A program made the position numbers and the translations under genes. Under the pieces are notes generated by a model that saw only the letters and a program-made list of their open reading frames with translations, made no database searches and was not told where the DNA came from. 64,000 nucleotides of DNA from Venturia oleaginea (taxonomy: Eukaryota; Ascomycota; Dothideomycetes; Venturiales; Venturiaceae): positions 434,001-498,000 of the forward strand of contig JABMLP010000003.1 in NCBI GenBank assembly GCA_013176395.1. The letters are read 5' to 3'. Each line of letters opens with the position of its first letter. The first letter of the stretch is position 1. Shown piece after piece: positions 20,841 to 31,292 of the stretch.

Positions 20841-23808
20841 CTACCTCTTTCTCGTGATGCGTAGAGCACCAGTCTTGAACAAGAAGAATATGCAACCAGA
20901 GAAACGGATAACGGACAGACCGGCCGTGACCCAAAGCAATGCTGTGAAGAAAGTGGCTGTCCGCTTGACGGCAGCTGACGAGGCCTGTGAATAGAGTCAG
21001 TCATCATAAAATATAATCCAGACATTGAAAGCTTACCGGGAAGATGAAGTCAAAAGTCTCGCTGGTTATGACGATGACGATGATGATATTCGAGAAAATC
21101 CAGGTCGACACCAATTTGGTACGGAAGGACTTGTAACCATCGTCGGTGGTCTTGGTGTTGTCTTCAGGGGTTGCCACGAATGGCGCCAAAGCTCTCTTTA
21201 CAGTGGCCTCGAACTGACTGTCAATATCGGCTTGGGCCAAATCGACTTCCTCAATAACTGTGTGTTTTCCGTCGCTTGATTTCTCCGTCTTGGCTGAAGG
21301 AAGAGCCTCTGACTTGTCAGAACCCTTGGTACCCCACGACACATCGTGCCAATTGCTGAAAGCGTAGACATTGAGAATGTTGGTGAAAGAAGGCATGAGT
21401 AAAAGATATTGTGGGAAAGAAGTAAACATGTGCCATGGGTCGAAGTATAGGAAGGAGGCAATATAGTAGAGACCGAAGGTGGCAATGACGGCGATAAGAA
21501 TGACACCGACACCATCTGGCGAGAAGAACTTTTCGAGGTCATTGAAGTTGTCCTTGACTGTGTTTCCGCTGAGGGCTTTTCCAAGGAGGTAGAACGACAA
21601 GACGATGAGGTAGCACTGAATGACGGCGAAGACGCAGAATGAGACGATGTAAGAAATTCTAGATCCCTTGGGTCTGTTTCCGAGGGCCAGAATGAATTGC
21701 AAGATCACGAATCCAAGGTAGATGTACTTGAGCACGGCGTTGACGTGAGGCGAGTTTTTGATACCGAATGGCCATCCCTTGTTCGCGGTTGTCGCTGTCG
21801 GGTTCTTGATCTCATCAACAGTACCGCCAACAAGATCCATGATAACAGAGGTAGTCAGCCAGAAGGATCCCAGCATGAACCACGATAGTACCAGCATGGC
21901 AACGTTGTAGAACATCTGCAGGACGAAAAAGAATTTCCGGATAGGGTTGTGGCCACTCTTGAAGAAACGTCCGAAGTGCATCAGCGAGTAGATACTGGCA
22001 GCGAATGAACCGTTCAACCAACGACGACGCTGGGAGATAAATTCAGGGGCAGATTCCGGTACATCGGTTTCTCCCTTGGAAGCTTTGACGTAGGTAAGAT
22101 GCCATTTCGAACCAGCCTTGGCGACCAATTCGAAGCAGAGAATACGATCTTCGGCCAAGAACATGTTCTTCTTGAAAATGCCCATGCCATCGATACCTTT
22201 CGGACCCAGGATCTTAGCCAGAGTGTGATCACCGTGGAAGTACTGCTCAAGAGGCCTGCCCATGATTGCGCGGTACCGGTATGCAGAGAAGGCACCGGGC
22301 AACACACTGACGTATCCGAAGGAACTCTCCAAAGGTTTATCCAGAATGTTACTGATCTTGTACTCGAAGTTCTGACCAGCGACAAGCGGGTTGAGGAGGT
22401 TCTTACCCATCTTACCCAACATAGCGTGAATCTCACCGCAAGCACCTCCCAAGTTTTTGTCGTTGTAAAAACCCTCCCATAGGGCAAGTAATGATTTTGG
22501 GCCTGGCTTGGTACCGGCATCGAGAAGAATGCACACTTCTGGGTTGAGAATGCGGCCGAAGGCGGTGAAGAGCCAACGATGCGAGTTGATTTTTTTCGTG
22601 TTCTTTTGCTTCAAACAGAACATCATCTGGACGGGTGGGAGGGTTGTGGCACCATCGTCGAGAGGCCGAATCAACTGCTGGTTTGCGGTGACCGACAATT
22701 GCGTAGTATACTCGAACTTTTAAAACGTTAGCACCCCACAACGGTTTTGTGTCATGTTTCCAAACTCACAATGTGGGCTTCGGTCTCCTTTCCATCGATA
22801 TCTTTCTTCATAAGACCATCCTGGTAGACACCGACTGTCGCGAGGAGATCGAGAGTACCCTTGTCACAAGGGTCGATACCGTCAAACACCAAACAGACAA
22901 CAATCTTCTGCCAAGCTGGGCCTCCCTTGTTCCAGAATTCGGATTTCTTGAGGTTCACAATTTCTCGAATATTTTGCATCACACCGTGCAATGTACGCGC
23001 TGTGAGCACTTTGTCTTCGTTGTAGGCCGTGATGGCAATGAGGAGTTCGGTGTGGCGGTTGTACATGGCCGGTCGCAGATTGTATCCATTCTTGAGGGTG
23101 AAATCGTTGGGATCACAGGTTGCAGCGGTGTCTTTACAGTGATTAGCCAGATGACAAAAGTCCATGGAAATTTGCAGACTTACATCGCATATGGGTGAAT
23201 TCTTCACTGCCTGCCTCAAGATCATTCCTGTATTTGGCCTGGATGGCGTTCTGAATGGCGCTGGGAACTGGGTAATCGGCACTCAAGACGGCGCCCTGGG
23301 CGAGTTTGATTTTACGCGTCGCATTGCGCTTAAGTCCACCACCAGCACCAGCAGCTCCTCCACCAGGTTGTTGACGTTGTCTCCATGCCTCTGTGGAGCT
23401 CGTCTCACTTCTGCTGTAAGGCGAGGCAATTCTGGGTGGCATGTCGTAGCCAGGCTGCTCCTCGGCGTAGCCCTGGTTGTAGCCGGGGCCATAGCCAGTA
23501 TTATCGGCATACGTCTCGCTGAGACTGTATGTGGAGATTGGTCGTGCTTCTGGTGTCCTCGTACGGTCTGGGTGCTCCGCAGCGTACTGGTTGCCAAAAG
23601 GGCCTTCGCGGGTGCCCGTTGGGTCGAGTAGCGACTGGGCGACCTCATGTTCTTCATCCGAGCCCCGGCGCGAACCCGGAGCGTGATAATGCTGTCGACG
23701 AGTTAGTCGTTGGTCGACTACTAGTTGTTTGCTTCATGTGCTCACCGATCCAGGAGGCTGATTAGGGTCATTGTAGCCTCCTCCGCCGCCGTAGCCCTGG
23801 TGAGCCAT
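20841..23808 (-). CDS. chsB: Class III chitin synthase
   Basis: Five exons: 23808-23746, 23691-23184, 23131-22770, 22716-21037, 20984-20841, giving 918 aa with consistent phases. It polymerises UDP-GlcNAc into chitin at the plasma membrane of hyphal tips and septa (GT2 family). Order seen: a Gly/Tyr/Pro-rich N-terminal tail (about 1-150), the CHS N-terminal region ([20 protein letters not shown]), and donor-site segments ([32 protein letters not shown]). The catalytic EDR of [11 protein letters not shown] lies near residue 500 and [10 protein letters not shown] near 540. Multiple TM helices follow, with [17 protein letters not shown] between them. The motif set matches class III (Aspergillus chsB, Neurospora chs-1) rather than classes I, II or IV. 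The symbol follows Aspergillus usage. Confidence 0.94.
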
Positions 23809-24491
23809 TGTGCAGCAGATGGGATAGTATTAGAGTATGGTGAACTGGTGATTCAGTGTGTACAACAAGCGAATGGATGGAGAAATAAAGTGGTGGAGTG
23901 TGTTTGTTGGAAGAGAATCTCGGGGGTCAGAACTGTCGCCCGCGGTCGTGAACGGTCTTTTCAGCTGGCCTCCGTGCCTCCCTCCCTGTCTTGTGCTTTT
24001 CTAGGGTAGTCCTCAAGGGGTTTGGCCTGGGCGTTTGTCTCCGCGCTCAGCCAACGGGAGCACTGAGTCGTGTATTGCAAGTGGTTGCGGGAGAGAAGGT
24101 CTGTTTCAGATGTAGGTGGGGTCGTCCTTAGAAGAGGATTGGAATGAGGCACAAGGAAGAGATCATCTCCTCCTGGACTGAGATTCTGTCTAAGAGGCCA
24201 AATGGTACTTATTGCGAAGACTGAATCTGTTCTCGTCGAAGCCTTCGCGGTGGCGCCGTGTGTGCATTGGATTCTATCTATAGTCTTGCACAGCCTCCCT
24301 ATGTCCATCCTCTCAGCCCCTTCATCCTGACACGGACAACACTCACTGCATGTATGGTTAGACTCGTCAGCTTCGGTAACGAATTTCCTCAGGTTACTGA
24401 CGGTTAGACCCGATCCGCTACTACTGTCCGTGAATGCATATACCGCTCTTTGAGCTGCTTCGACCTCACTCTCAACGTCTCCGCAAGCGAA
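23809..24491. promoter_or_regulatory. Divergent upstream region of chitin synthase and the DUF218-like gene
   Basis: 683 bp separate the two start codons. A 220-codon antisense frame passes through the region, but it overlaps the start of the DUF218-like exon and has no domain, so it is not called. No specific binding site is asserted. Confidence 0.4.
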
Positions 24492-25557
24492 ATGGAATGC
24501 AAGAAGAGAAGTTTGGCCATCGTATGCTGCCACGCTATTTACGAAGGCTCCGACCCGACTGATGAGAACAATTGGCGGCTTCAGAGCTTCCAGCGGAGTT
24601 CTGGCATGAAGCCCGGGGAGCATTTGACCTTCCTACGACACATCGAAACTGCTGTTGAGCTGCTGGAATCGAAGTTTGTTGACTCACTCATATTCTCTGG
24701 AGGTCGGACAAACCCAGATGTGGCAGAATTGAGTGAGGCACAGAGCTATCTCGATGTGCTGCAGTACACGAGAAGAGACGCGATTGATGGGGTTCTCCTT
24801 GAGGAGCGCGCAACCGATAGCTACCAGAATTTGCTGTTCTCCATTCTCCTGTTCAACAAGACATACGGCTATTATCCTTACGAACTTGTTATCATCACGC
24901 ACGCCTTCAAGAGAGACAGGTTCCTGGACCTTCACGCAAAGGCCATAGGCTGGCCTCTGAATCGCATTCGAGTACTGGGTATAAACCCTCCTTTTTCGCG
25001 TAAGTACACGTCAAACTTTCTTTGGGAACTACCACATCCATGCCTACATAGTATACTGGTTTGTTTATCGTTTACGTTGCCATGGCGTCTGCGTCATCTC
25101 ACCACTATAAGTATATTCGAAAGATCGTCCTATTCCTTGTCTCCTTCCCTTGTCTTTAATCAAATCATGAACTATCCTTCATACCGTCCATGTTGATGTC
25201 ACCCTCTCTTATGATGTCATCCATCACGGCCCCGATACGAAGGAGTACATTCAGGTGGATGAGCAATTGACTCAGTCAGACGGTTACTATGTGCGCGTCT
25301 AACCGTCTCGCTATCTAGAATCTGAACTCGATAACACAATAGCGATGGAGCAACAGCATGCATATCTTCCTTTCTCCATGGATCTATACGGTACGCGCGA
25401 AGTTCTCGGCAAAAAACGATTTTATCGGAGATGGGATCCAGAAACGAGTATACCTCAATTGAGTGAGGGTCTGGCAGTTGCCGTCAAGCAATTGTTGCAG
25501 TGGACTGGGGGCGATGATGGAACTGAGGTATTCCCACATCCTCTATCATGGGAATGA
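24492..25557 (+). CDS. DUF218-like domain protein
   Basis: Two exons, 24492-24999 and 25319-25557 (phase 1), giving 248 aa. The first exon carries the family signature: an N-terminal beta strand with cysteines and histidine (LAIVCCHAIYEG), then LIFSGGRT, then ESxxT-like ATDSYQNLLFSILLF and ELVIITHAFKRDRFLDLHAKA, ending RIRVLGINPPF. The second exon adds the C-terminal part (DLYGTREVLGKKRFYRRWDP). DUF218 is a Rossmann-like fold; bacterial members act in envelope metabolism, while the fungal role is unknown. I chose the Met at 24492 because the conserved strand begins there; an in-frame Met 14 codons upstream is less likely. The intron is unusually long here (319 nt), so a missed small exon is possible. 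Confidence 0.78.
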
Positions 25558-26071
25558 AGTACCATATTCAGCAGTGCGATCCATCTCAGATCCTTCATGA
25601 TATGGAAGCATTATTTGTAGCACTCGATCCTTCCAGCGCAAAAACATGATTATTCTATAAGACCACCATTGAAACAAAGTCATCTTACGCTTCGAAACGA
25701 ACAAACCAAACATCAACAATAAACGTGATTATCCCAAATCAGCTTAGTAGAGCACAGCCACCTGTCTCGCGGACCGAATGCCACACCGCCCCATAAGATT
25801 CCTCATTAGGACCTCTCCATGCTCTCCGTTCCCACTTCATTTTTACTTTTCTCTTCCGGGAACTCCGACAACGAATCTCCGTTGTTGTGCCTTTCTATCC
25901 GTCCATTTTTCCATCTGGTGAGCGATTTGTGTGGATGCGATCCGAAGAGCCGGTACGCGGTCCGCAGGCGACACTTGTGAAGCGAGATACACAGATCTAT
26001 AGAGTTGTTAGTTGGAGAAGTGAGTAAGAAGGCGGCAAAGACTTTCAAGTGTCGGATCTATTCTATTCGAG
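25558..26071. other. Intergenic region, nothing found
   Basis: Between two plus-strand genes. Short frames only; no repeats or RNA gene recognised. Confidence 0.5.
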
Positions 26072-26712
26072 ATGTCCAATTCACCAGTCCCAGCCACTCC
26101 CCCAGAAATCCTTGCAGCTGCTCGCGCACTATCAGAATGTCTCCAATACATCCCCTACGCCCTCATAGGTGGTGCGGCCTACTCTCTCCTAGGCTCACCC
26201 TGCTCCGTCGATTCCATCGAACTCGTCGTTCCCCGTGGCCAGACACTGCTCACCCGGAACACGCTCAAAAAAGACTTGAATCACTTCGAAGTCGATCCGC
26301 GAACTCGCCATACCTATTTCAAACGTCAGTGTAATGTCTATATCAGTATCGTTACTCCCCCGGGTCTGTTTAGGGGAAAGTTTGAGAGTGGGACGAGGGT
26401 TGTCAAAAGAGAGGGGGTGAATGTTTTGCATCCTTGTTTATTGCTCAATGAGCTTTGCGGGGTTGTAAAAGAGAGGTTGACGGGGGGGAAGATGGAAGAG
26501 GATGCTGCTGATATTTTGTTTTTGGTGAGTTGGCTTGGGGAAGATGATGAGAAGGTTAGATGGGGAGATGTGCCGAATGTGAATAAGGCTTTTGCGGCGT
26601 GGTTTGTTGGGAAGTATAGGGGTGAGGAGATTTGGAGAAAGGTATTGCTGACATCTTTGGTCAAGTACATGGACTGACATTCGAGTAGGCTGAGAAGAAA
26701 ATGGTGGATTGA
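26072..26712 (+). CDS. Small nucleotidyltransferase-fold-like protein, about 197 aa
   Basis: The frame begins MSNSPVPATPPEILAAARAL and continues with YALIGGAAYSLLGSPCSVDSIELVV. This resembles the GG-A...G/S...D-x-D/E start of nucleotidyltransferase-superfamily proteins common in fungi (the second acidic position is weak: DSIELVV). The rest is mixed alpha/beta with a C-terminal helical part (EEDAADILFLVSWLGEDD). Two endings are possible. A 47-nt intron (26642-26688, branch CTGAC, acceptor TAG) gives 197 aa ending AEKKMVD; reading through stops at 26677 with 201 aa. I prefer the spliced version because the acceptor context is canonical. Catalytic activity is not asserted. Confidence 0.72.
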
Positions 26713-26976
26713 GTGAGTGATGTTATACACGGCAGTGATAGATATTGATTAAATCTGGTTGAGAGAAAATGAGGTCTGTACAGATCTGGATCGATTTGGG
26801 TCCATCTCGGAACATTCGACCAAATAATTGGCCTCAAAGACTGCCCCCAAATCTTCTCATTATCATTCACCACACCCACCAAACCATTTCAAGTCGCTAG
26901 CTCATGGACCAGTCATGATGGGCTTCTTTTCCTCCTGCTCCTGGCTGGACGAAATCCACTTGGTTGCCGAAACGAC

Positions 26977-27697
26977 ATGTCCAACGATACAATGACAGAA
27001 ATCCCGGATGCGATGGTTACTGGACTCAACGACTTACCTGCGGGTGGGGGCAAGATTACCAACCTCACAACGAAGCTCACGAGGAACGCTACGAAACACC
27101 ATCTTTGCCCACTAGCCACATGGATTGTCATCGTATCCTTCATCCTTTCTGCAGTCCTCGTCTATTCTGCAATCTAGATCAACAAAAAAGAATAAGAAAA
27201 AGGCTGCGCGAGCCGAGGAAGCAAAAATCTGCTGGCTTCTCGAACAGGCCGAAGACGACAGAAACCATTCCAAACAAGCGACCAGAGACCGGATCGACAT
27301 TCTAACAGAACTTGAGTCCATGGTCAGTAAAGACCTTCAGATCCCAGTCGATTCACAGAAGCATGTCATCTGCCTTGTTCGTATGATCAGATCCAGGGAC
27401 ATCAAGTTCTGCGAGCTCGCCGAAAAGGATGCCAGCAATCACAAGCAGATCAAACAACTTACCGAAGAACGCAACTATGTTATCCAATGGTCTTCGGTCT
27501 GGGAACATGAGAAGGGCCAGTTCCACCAACAACAAAACAAGTGCATCAAGGACTTTACAGAGAATTGCGACGACCTCTTAAATCGACGGGAGAGCAAAGA
27601 AGCTGACAGCCTCAAAACTCAGAGGTGGGCCTGGAAGAGTGGGTTTGAGAATTTCTTGTCAGCCTCTAGCCTCTTTCATTGGATAAAGGCAGGATAG
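26977..27697 (+). pseudogene. Membrane-segment plus coiled-coil protein, apparently frameshifted
   Basis: From the ATG at 26977 a 66-codon frame ends in a strong hydrophobic helix (TWIVIVSFILSAVLVYSAI, residues about 48-66) and a stop. The adjacent +1 frame, open from before 27125 to 27697, continues with a Lys/Arg-rich segment (STKKNKKKAARAEEA) and about 150 residues of charged helical sequence (KQIKQLTEERNYVIQW...). It has no ATG near its beginning. A one-base change near 27130-27178 would join both into one protein of about 240 aa: N-terminal region, single TM, coiled coil. No canonical intron fits the junction. So it is either a frameshifted gene or two overlapping pieces. No family recognised. 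Confidence 0.4.
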
Positions 27698-29695
27698 ACA
27701 CGAAGATAGGGCGCTTGCGAACTATCCCCTTTGAGGGAGTGCAGACGATCGACATGGTCATACACTCGAGCACAATTTCTGTCTATTGTAGCATCCTTCC
27801 TGGCCAGCATCATAATGAACTCCAAGTTCAAGCCACCCATTTCAGTAACAATATCAACAAGATTACTGAGGAAAACAAGTCCAGGGGCGAAGCTATCAAG
27901 ATCAAGCAGGGAGGTATTCAGGAAAAGTACAACATCAGCCCCTGATGGTTGGTCGTGGAACCAAAGTGCAGATTTGTGAGAATGTCAAGCTTGAGATTGG
28001 ACTGAGCGTTGGGCATGCATGAGCAATTGTGGTAGAATATGCCACTCATCACAGCTTCGACTGGTTGCAGCCGTCATGCTGGCCAGGACACATTTACATT
28101 ACGAGCAAGGCATCACTGGGAGTTGGTTAGAATATTGGAGTTCTGGGGATTTCAACGCTGGAGAACTAGTTTTCTCGGCAAATCAGAACAGGAGATATCA
28201 ACCAAAGGTACGAGGAAGTTTCAATATTTCTTCCTATGATTTCTGCGTATTCTAAGCAAACCCTTTCTTTATCACCTTGCATCAATCTTCACAGAAAGAC
28301 TTTGAAATCTCTAGACAACATTGGTAGCCGTGACGTGCAGACAAAGATCTTAAGCTGTCAACCATCCATTTCTTTGCCGGAGAACTATTTGTTATATCTG
28401 CCAAAGAATGGTAATTTTTTTGCCACTCCATATTTTACCAGCCCAGGTTTTGTCATTTCCAACAAACGACCATGGCACTTTGATCGTTAAAACCCAATAA
28501 TGTGCGAGAAGTAATTGATTCTGCTCTCGTGCAGCAAAATATGGCGACTCCATCATTGGATCAAATTCCTTGCCGTTTTACGGTCGGTGTGTCCATCACC
28601 GTAGCAAAATTCGGCAAATTTGTCCACGCGGCAAGGCAGTTCATGCGGGACAGCAAGATTATTTGAACAGTCAAGAACTTGTAAGATTTCCTTGACTTAC
28701 TACATACGAGGCTTAATCATATCGAAAGTAAGTCGATACCTTTAACCTAAGATTTCTAGGCTGATCGTGGTTACAGCTGCTGCCGGGACCGAGAGTTTTA
28801 AGTCTACGGTGGCAAATAATCTTTCCGCTCGAGAAATACAGGATACCCAACAATCGCCTCCGCCTCAACGCCGTTGGTATGCTCTTTTCTAGTCTTCCAT
28901 TATGGAACTTACAACTGTAGGAAACCCACCCAGACGAGCTACGATGGCCGCTATTCGTCGACCGAACGATCAAGACATTGCGCCCGAAAAGGAGAAAATG
29001 ATGAAAGATGCGAGAAATGCAAAGAAACTTGAAGAAAAATTTACCAAGATAACCTCTCATTCTGCTCAGCTTTGTTGAAGTTGATCCGAGTCATTTCCTC
29101 TAAGGGAGGCCGAATGGGACTTCGCGGCGAGCAAATAAACCGTCAAGAACGCTAGAGCCTGATGACATCGACGAGCAGGAGCAATAGAATGAGACCCAAG
29201 TTCATGAGCTTATAATTTGAGAGGACTGAGGTTGAGAGAAGAAGGGGCTAGCACGCAGTATTTGAAACTAGTCAAGTTGATCGCCAACAACACAATATGG
29301 ACCTCACTCCTTGCATTTCTGCTAATCTTTGTTTCGGCATGAGTAGCGGTATATGTCAATCTAAAAACGGCAGATGGGAGAATGGTCTCGGGGCTAAAGG
29401 ATTTTGTTTACGACGCATCAATACTCACTAAAAGCTATTTACAGCTGCAGCCTGTCTCCATGGCTTCATATCGAACCATTCCGTTGCCTGGTTCGAGCTA
29501 CAGTGACCCGGACGTCGTCTCATCTGCCAGAATGGCCTCTGCACTTGCTTTTACCGTCGTCTGATGATCGAATCATTTTTTTCTATCGTCAGATGACCAT
29601 CTCATTATCTCACTTCCCTCCTTTCCTTTCCTCTCGTCGGTCGATCATCGACTCCACAACTCCGCAAACCGCTCTTCTGAACACGACGAACCAAT
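27698..29695. other. Gene-poor stretch with scattered coding-like debris
   Basis: Several short plus-strand pieces look like protein, but stops separate them. They include a hydrophobic helix at about 27770 (AQFLSIVASFLASIIM), MAAIRRPNDQDIAPEKEK from 28944, and RTLEPDDIDEQEQ at about 29150. A membrane-anchor-like end follows at 29265-29342 (IANNTIWTSLLAFLLIFVSA then stop). They may be remnants of TM/coiled-coil proteins like the one at 26977-27697. No intact gene can be built. Confidence 0.35.
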
Positions 29696-30230
29696 ATGTC
29701 TTTCCAGCTACTGAATACACAGGCGGTCTACAAAGCGATCGAGCTAATCAACGCTCAGTCAACGAGGGAATTTGGTGTCGGTCTGGTCAAGAACATCTCG
29801 ATTAGAGACATCTACGTGATGCTTCAATTCGGGCAGACTGTCTACAAGCTCGGTTCTCCAATTCCGAGGGAATCGGGCAAGTTCAGAGATAATCTAGAAA
29901 GTCGTTTACCCAGCCACAAACTGATAGAGACCACAGCCTCGGTATTCAAAAACGAGAAGAGAGTCACTACTGTTACAATGGCCAAGACATCAGGCCCCAA
30001 ATTTGAGCGGAAGAGGTCCACCAAGTCAAGACTTGCAGGTCATCCCCTCTCAAGCTAGAGTGAATATATAGAGTGAATATGAACTTACAAACACAGCACC
30101 ACGCCCACGCCCACGCCCACGCCCACGCCCAACAAAAGTCGGAATCCGCCAGATCAACGCCAAAAAGAAGAAGATCAACAAAGCCAGTGTCGATGCAGAT
30201 AAATTGCTCAAGAGTCTCCAACAGCTTTAG
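29696..30230 (+). CDS. Hypothetical small basic protein, two exons
   Basis: Proposed exons 29696-30038 and 30097-30230, giving 158 aa. Exon 1 reads MSFQLLNTQAVYKAIELINA... and is helical with a basic end (KFERKRSTKSRLA). A 58-nt intron (GTCATC donor, weak; acceptor ACACAG) leads into a (Arg-Pro)n stretch encoded by a hexanucleotide repeat and a Lys-rich helix (KKKKINKASVDADKLLKSL). Downstream of the stop the same frame continues with VERLALNVKEEKLATLTS, which suggests that the real protein was once longer. No domain recognised; a lineage-specific gene or a decaying copy are both possible. Confidence 0.35.
30099..30130. repeat. Hexanucleotide repeat (ccacgc)n, about 5 units
   Basis: Five near-perfect CCACGC units at the start of the second exon of the hypothetical gene at 29696-30230, where they encode alternating Arg-Pro. 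Confidence 0.85.
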
Positions 30231-30407
30231 GTCGAACGACTCGCACTCAACGTCAAGGAAGAGAAACTTGCTACGCTTACGAGCTGATATGTTTGAGATC
30301 ACTTGAAGCTAACACGGTCCCACCATCCCACTGAGCATCTCGCCCTTCGATTCATCGCACTCGATGACCGCCCTTGTTTCAAAACAGCATGGAATCTCAA
30401 CGCAGAT

Positions 30408-30478
30408 AATTTACCGCAACATTTTACCGCAACATTTTACTGCAACATTTTACCGCAACATTCTACCGCAACATTTTG
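30408..30478. repeat. 13-bp tandem repeat, five units
   Basis: Units of attttaccgcaac with single substitutions (aatttaccgcaac, attttactgcaac, attctaccgcaac), followed by a partial sixth. No coding role evident. Confidence 0.85.
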
Positions 30479-30710
30479 ATTTATCTACACACTGCATTCC
30501 GCATCCTGCACCTGAATCTACTCATCAGCATACCGCTCATTCATCACATCCCGCGATTCTTTCTCACGAGGAGTTATACAAGATCTGGGAAGACGCACTT
30601 GTGATTTGGGGGAGGTATGTACCGGCACCGGCTTGCCTTCATGATGGAAGAGTTGCTGCATTGCTCACTTTTTTTTCCAGTATCACAACAAGATGTTACG
30701 CAACTTTACG

Positions 30711-30722
30711 TTTTTTTTTTTT

Positions 30723-30753
<31 letters not shown>

Positions 30754-30754
30754 G
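30711..30754. repeat. Homopolymer junction T22-G22
   Basis: Twenty-two consecutive T (30711-30732) followed directly by twenty-two consecutive G (30733-30754), then a G-rich tail. Exact lengths are likely unstable and sequencing-sensitive. Confidence 0.9.
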
Positions 30755-31292
30755 TAGGGGGGAGGGGGGAGATTGGGTTATCTCATGAATTTTGAAAGCT
30801 GACTGGCAGCAAATTTGGAGTCGCACGAGTGTAGTGAGGTTCGAGGAGATTTGGTAGATGGTTGGTGGGGTACTTTTGTTGGTAGACGTAACGAACGGCT
30901 CACAGAATAAATTCAATTTGGTCTTTTATCTTTGGCAACTGCACATCCACCTGGGAACAGAATTGACCAAGACATGAACCGACTAATTGAAATTAATTGG
31001 AGAAATGTCTGGCGAAGAAGAATTCCTGGCAACGTTAAATGTTCATTACACGCCATGTCAAGTTTCGCTTTGAAAGTATGATGTGCGAAGAATCTCTCTC
31101 CGTCCCTTCCCACCCATCACAATGCCTAAGAAGAAGAAAAAGAACTCACAAAAAAGGCCGAAACACAGGCTCTAAGCAGACGTATAACAAAGTACTCCAC
31201 CATTATTAGCCTTTCCCATATTTTGTCCCCTATTTCGTCACGTAGTGTATGTATTCGCAACCCATCTGACTTTTCCAGCAAAGTTTCCAGTA

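Larger units (their letters stand above)
30231..31292. other. Intergenic region with simple repeats
   Basis: 3' flank of the hypothetical gene and of wetA. Holds the 13-bp tandem repeat (30408-30478) and the T22G22 tract (30711-30754). Otherwise no gene seen. Confidence 0.5.

Noticed and set aside
23961..24623. 220-codon minus-strand frame upstream of chitin synthase
   Set aside because: Overlaps the DUF218-like first exon antisense and has no domain.
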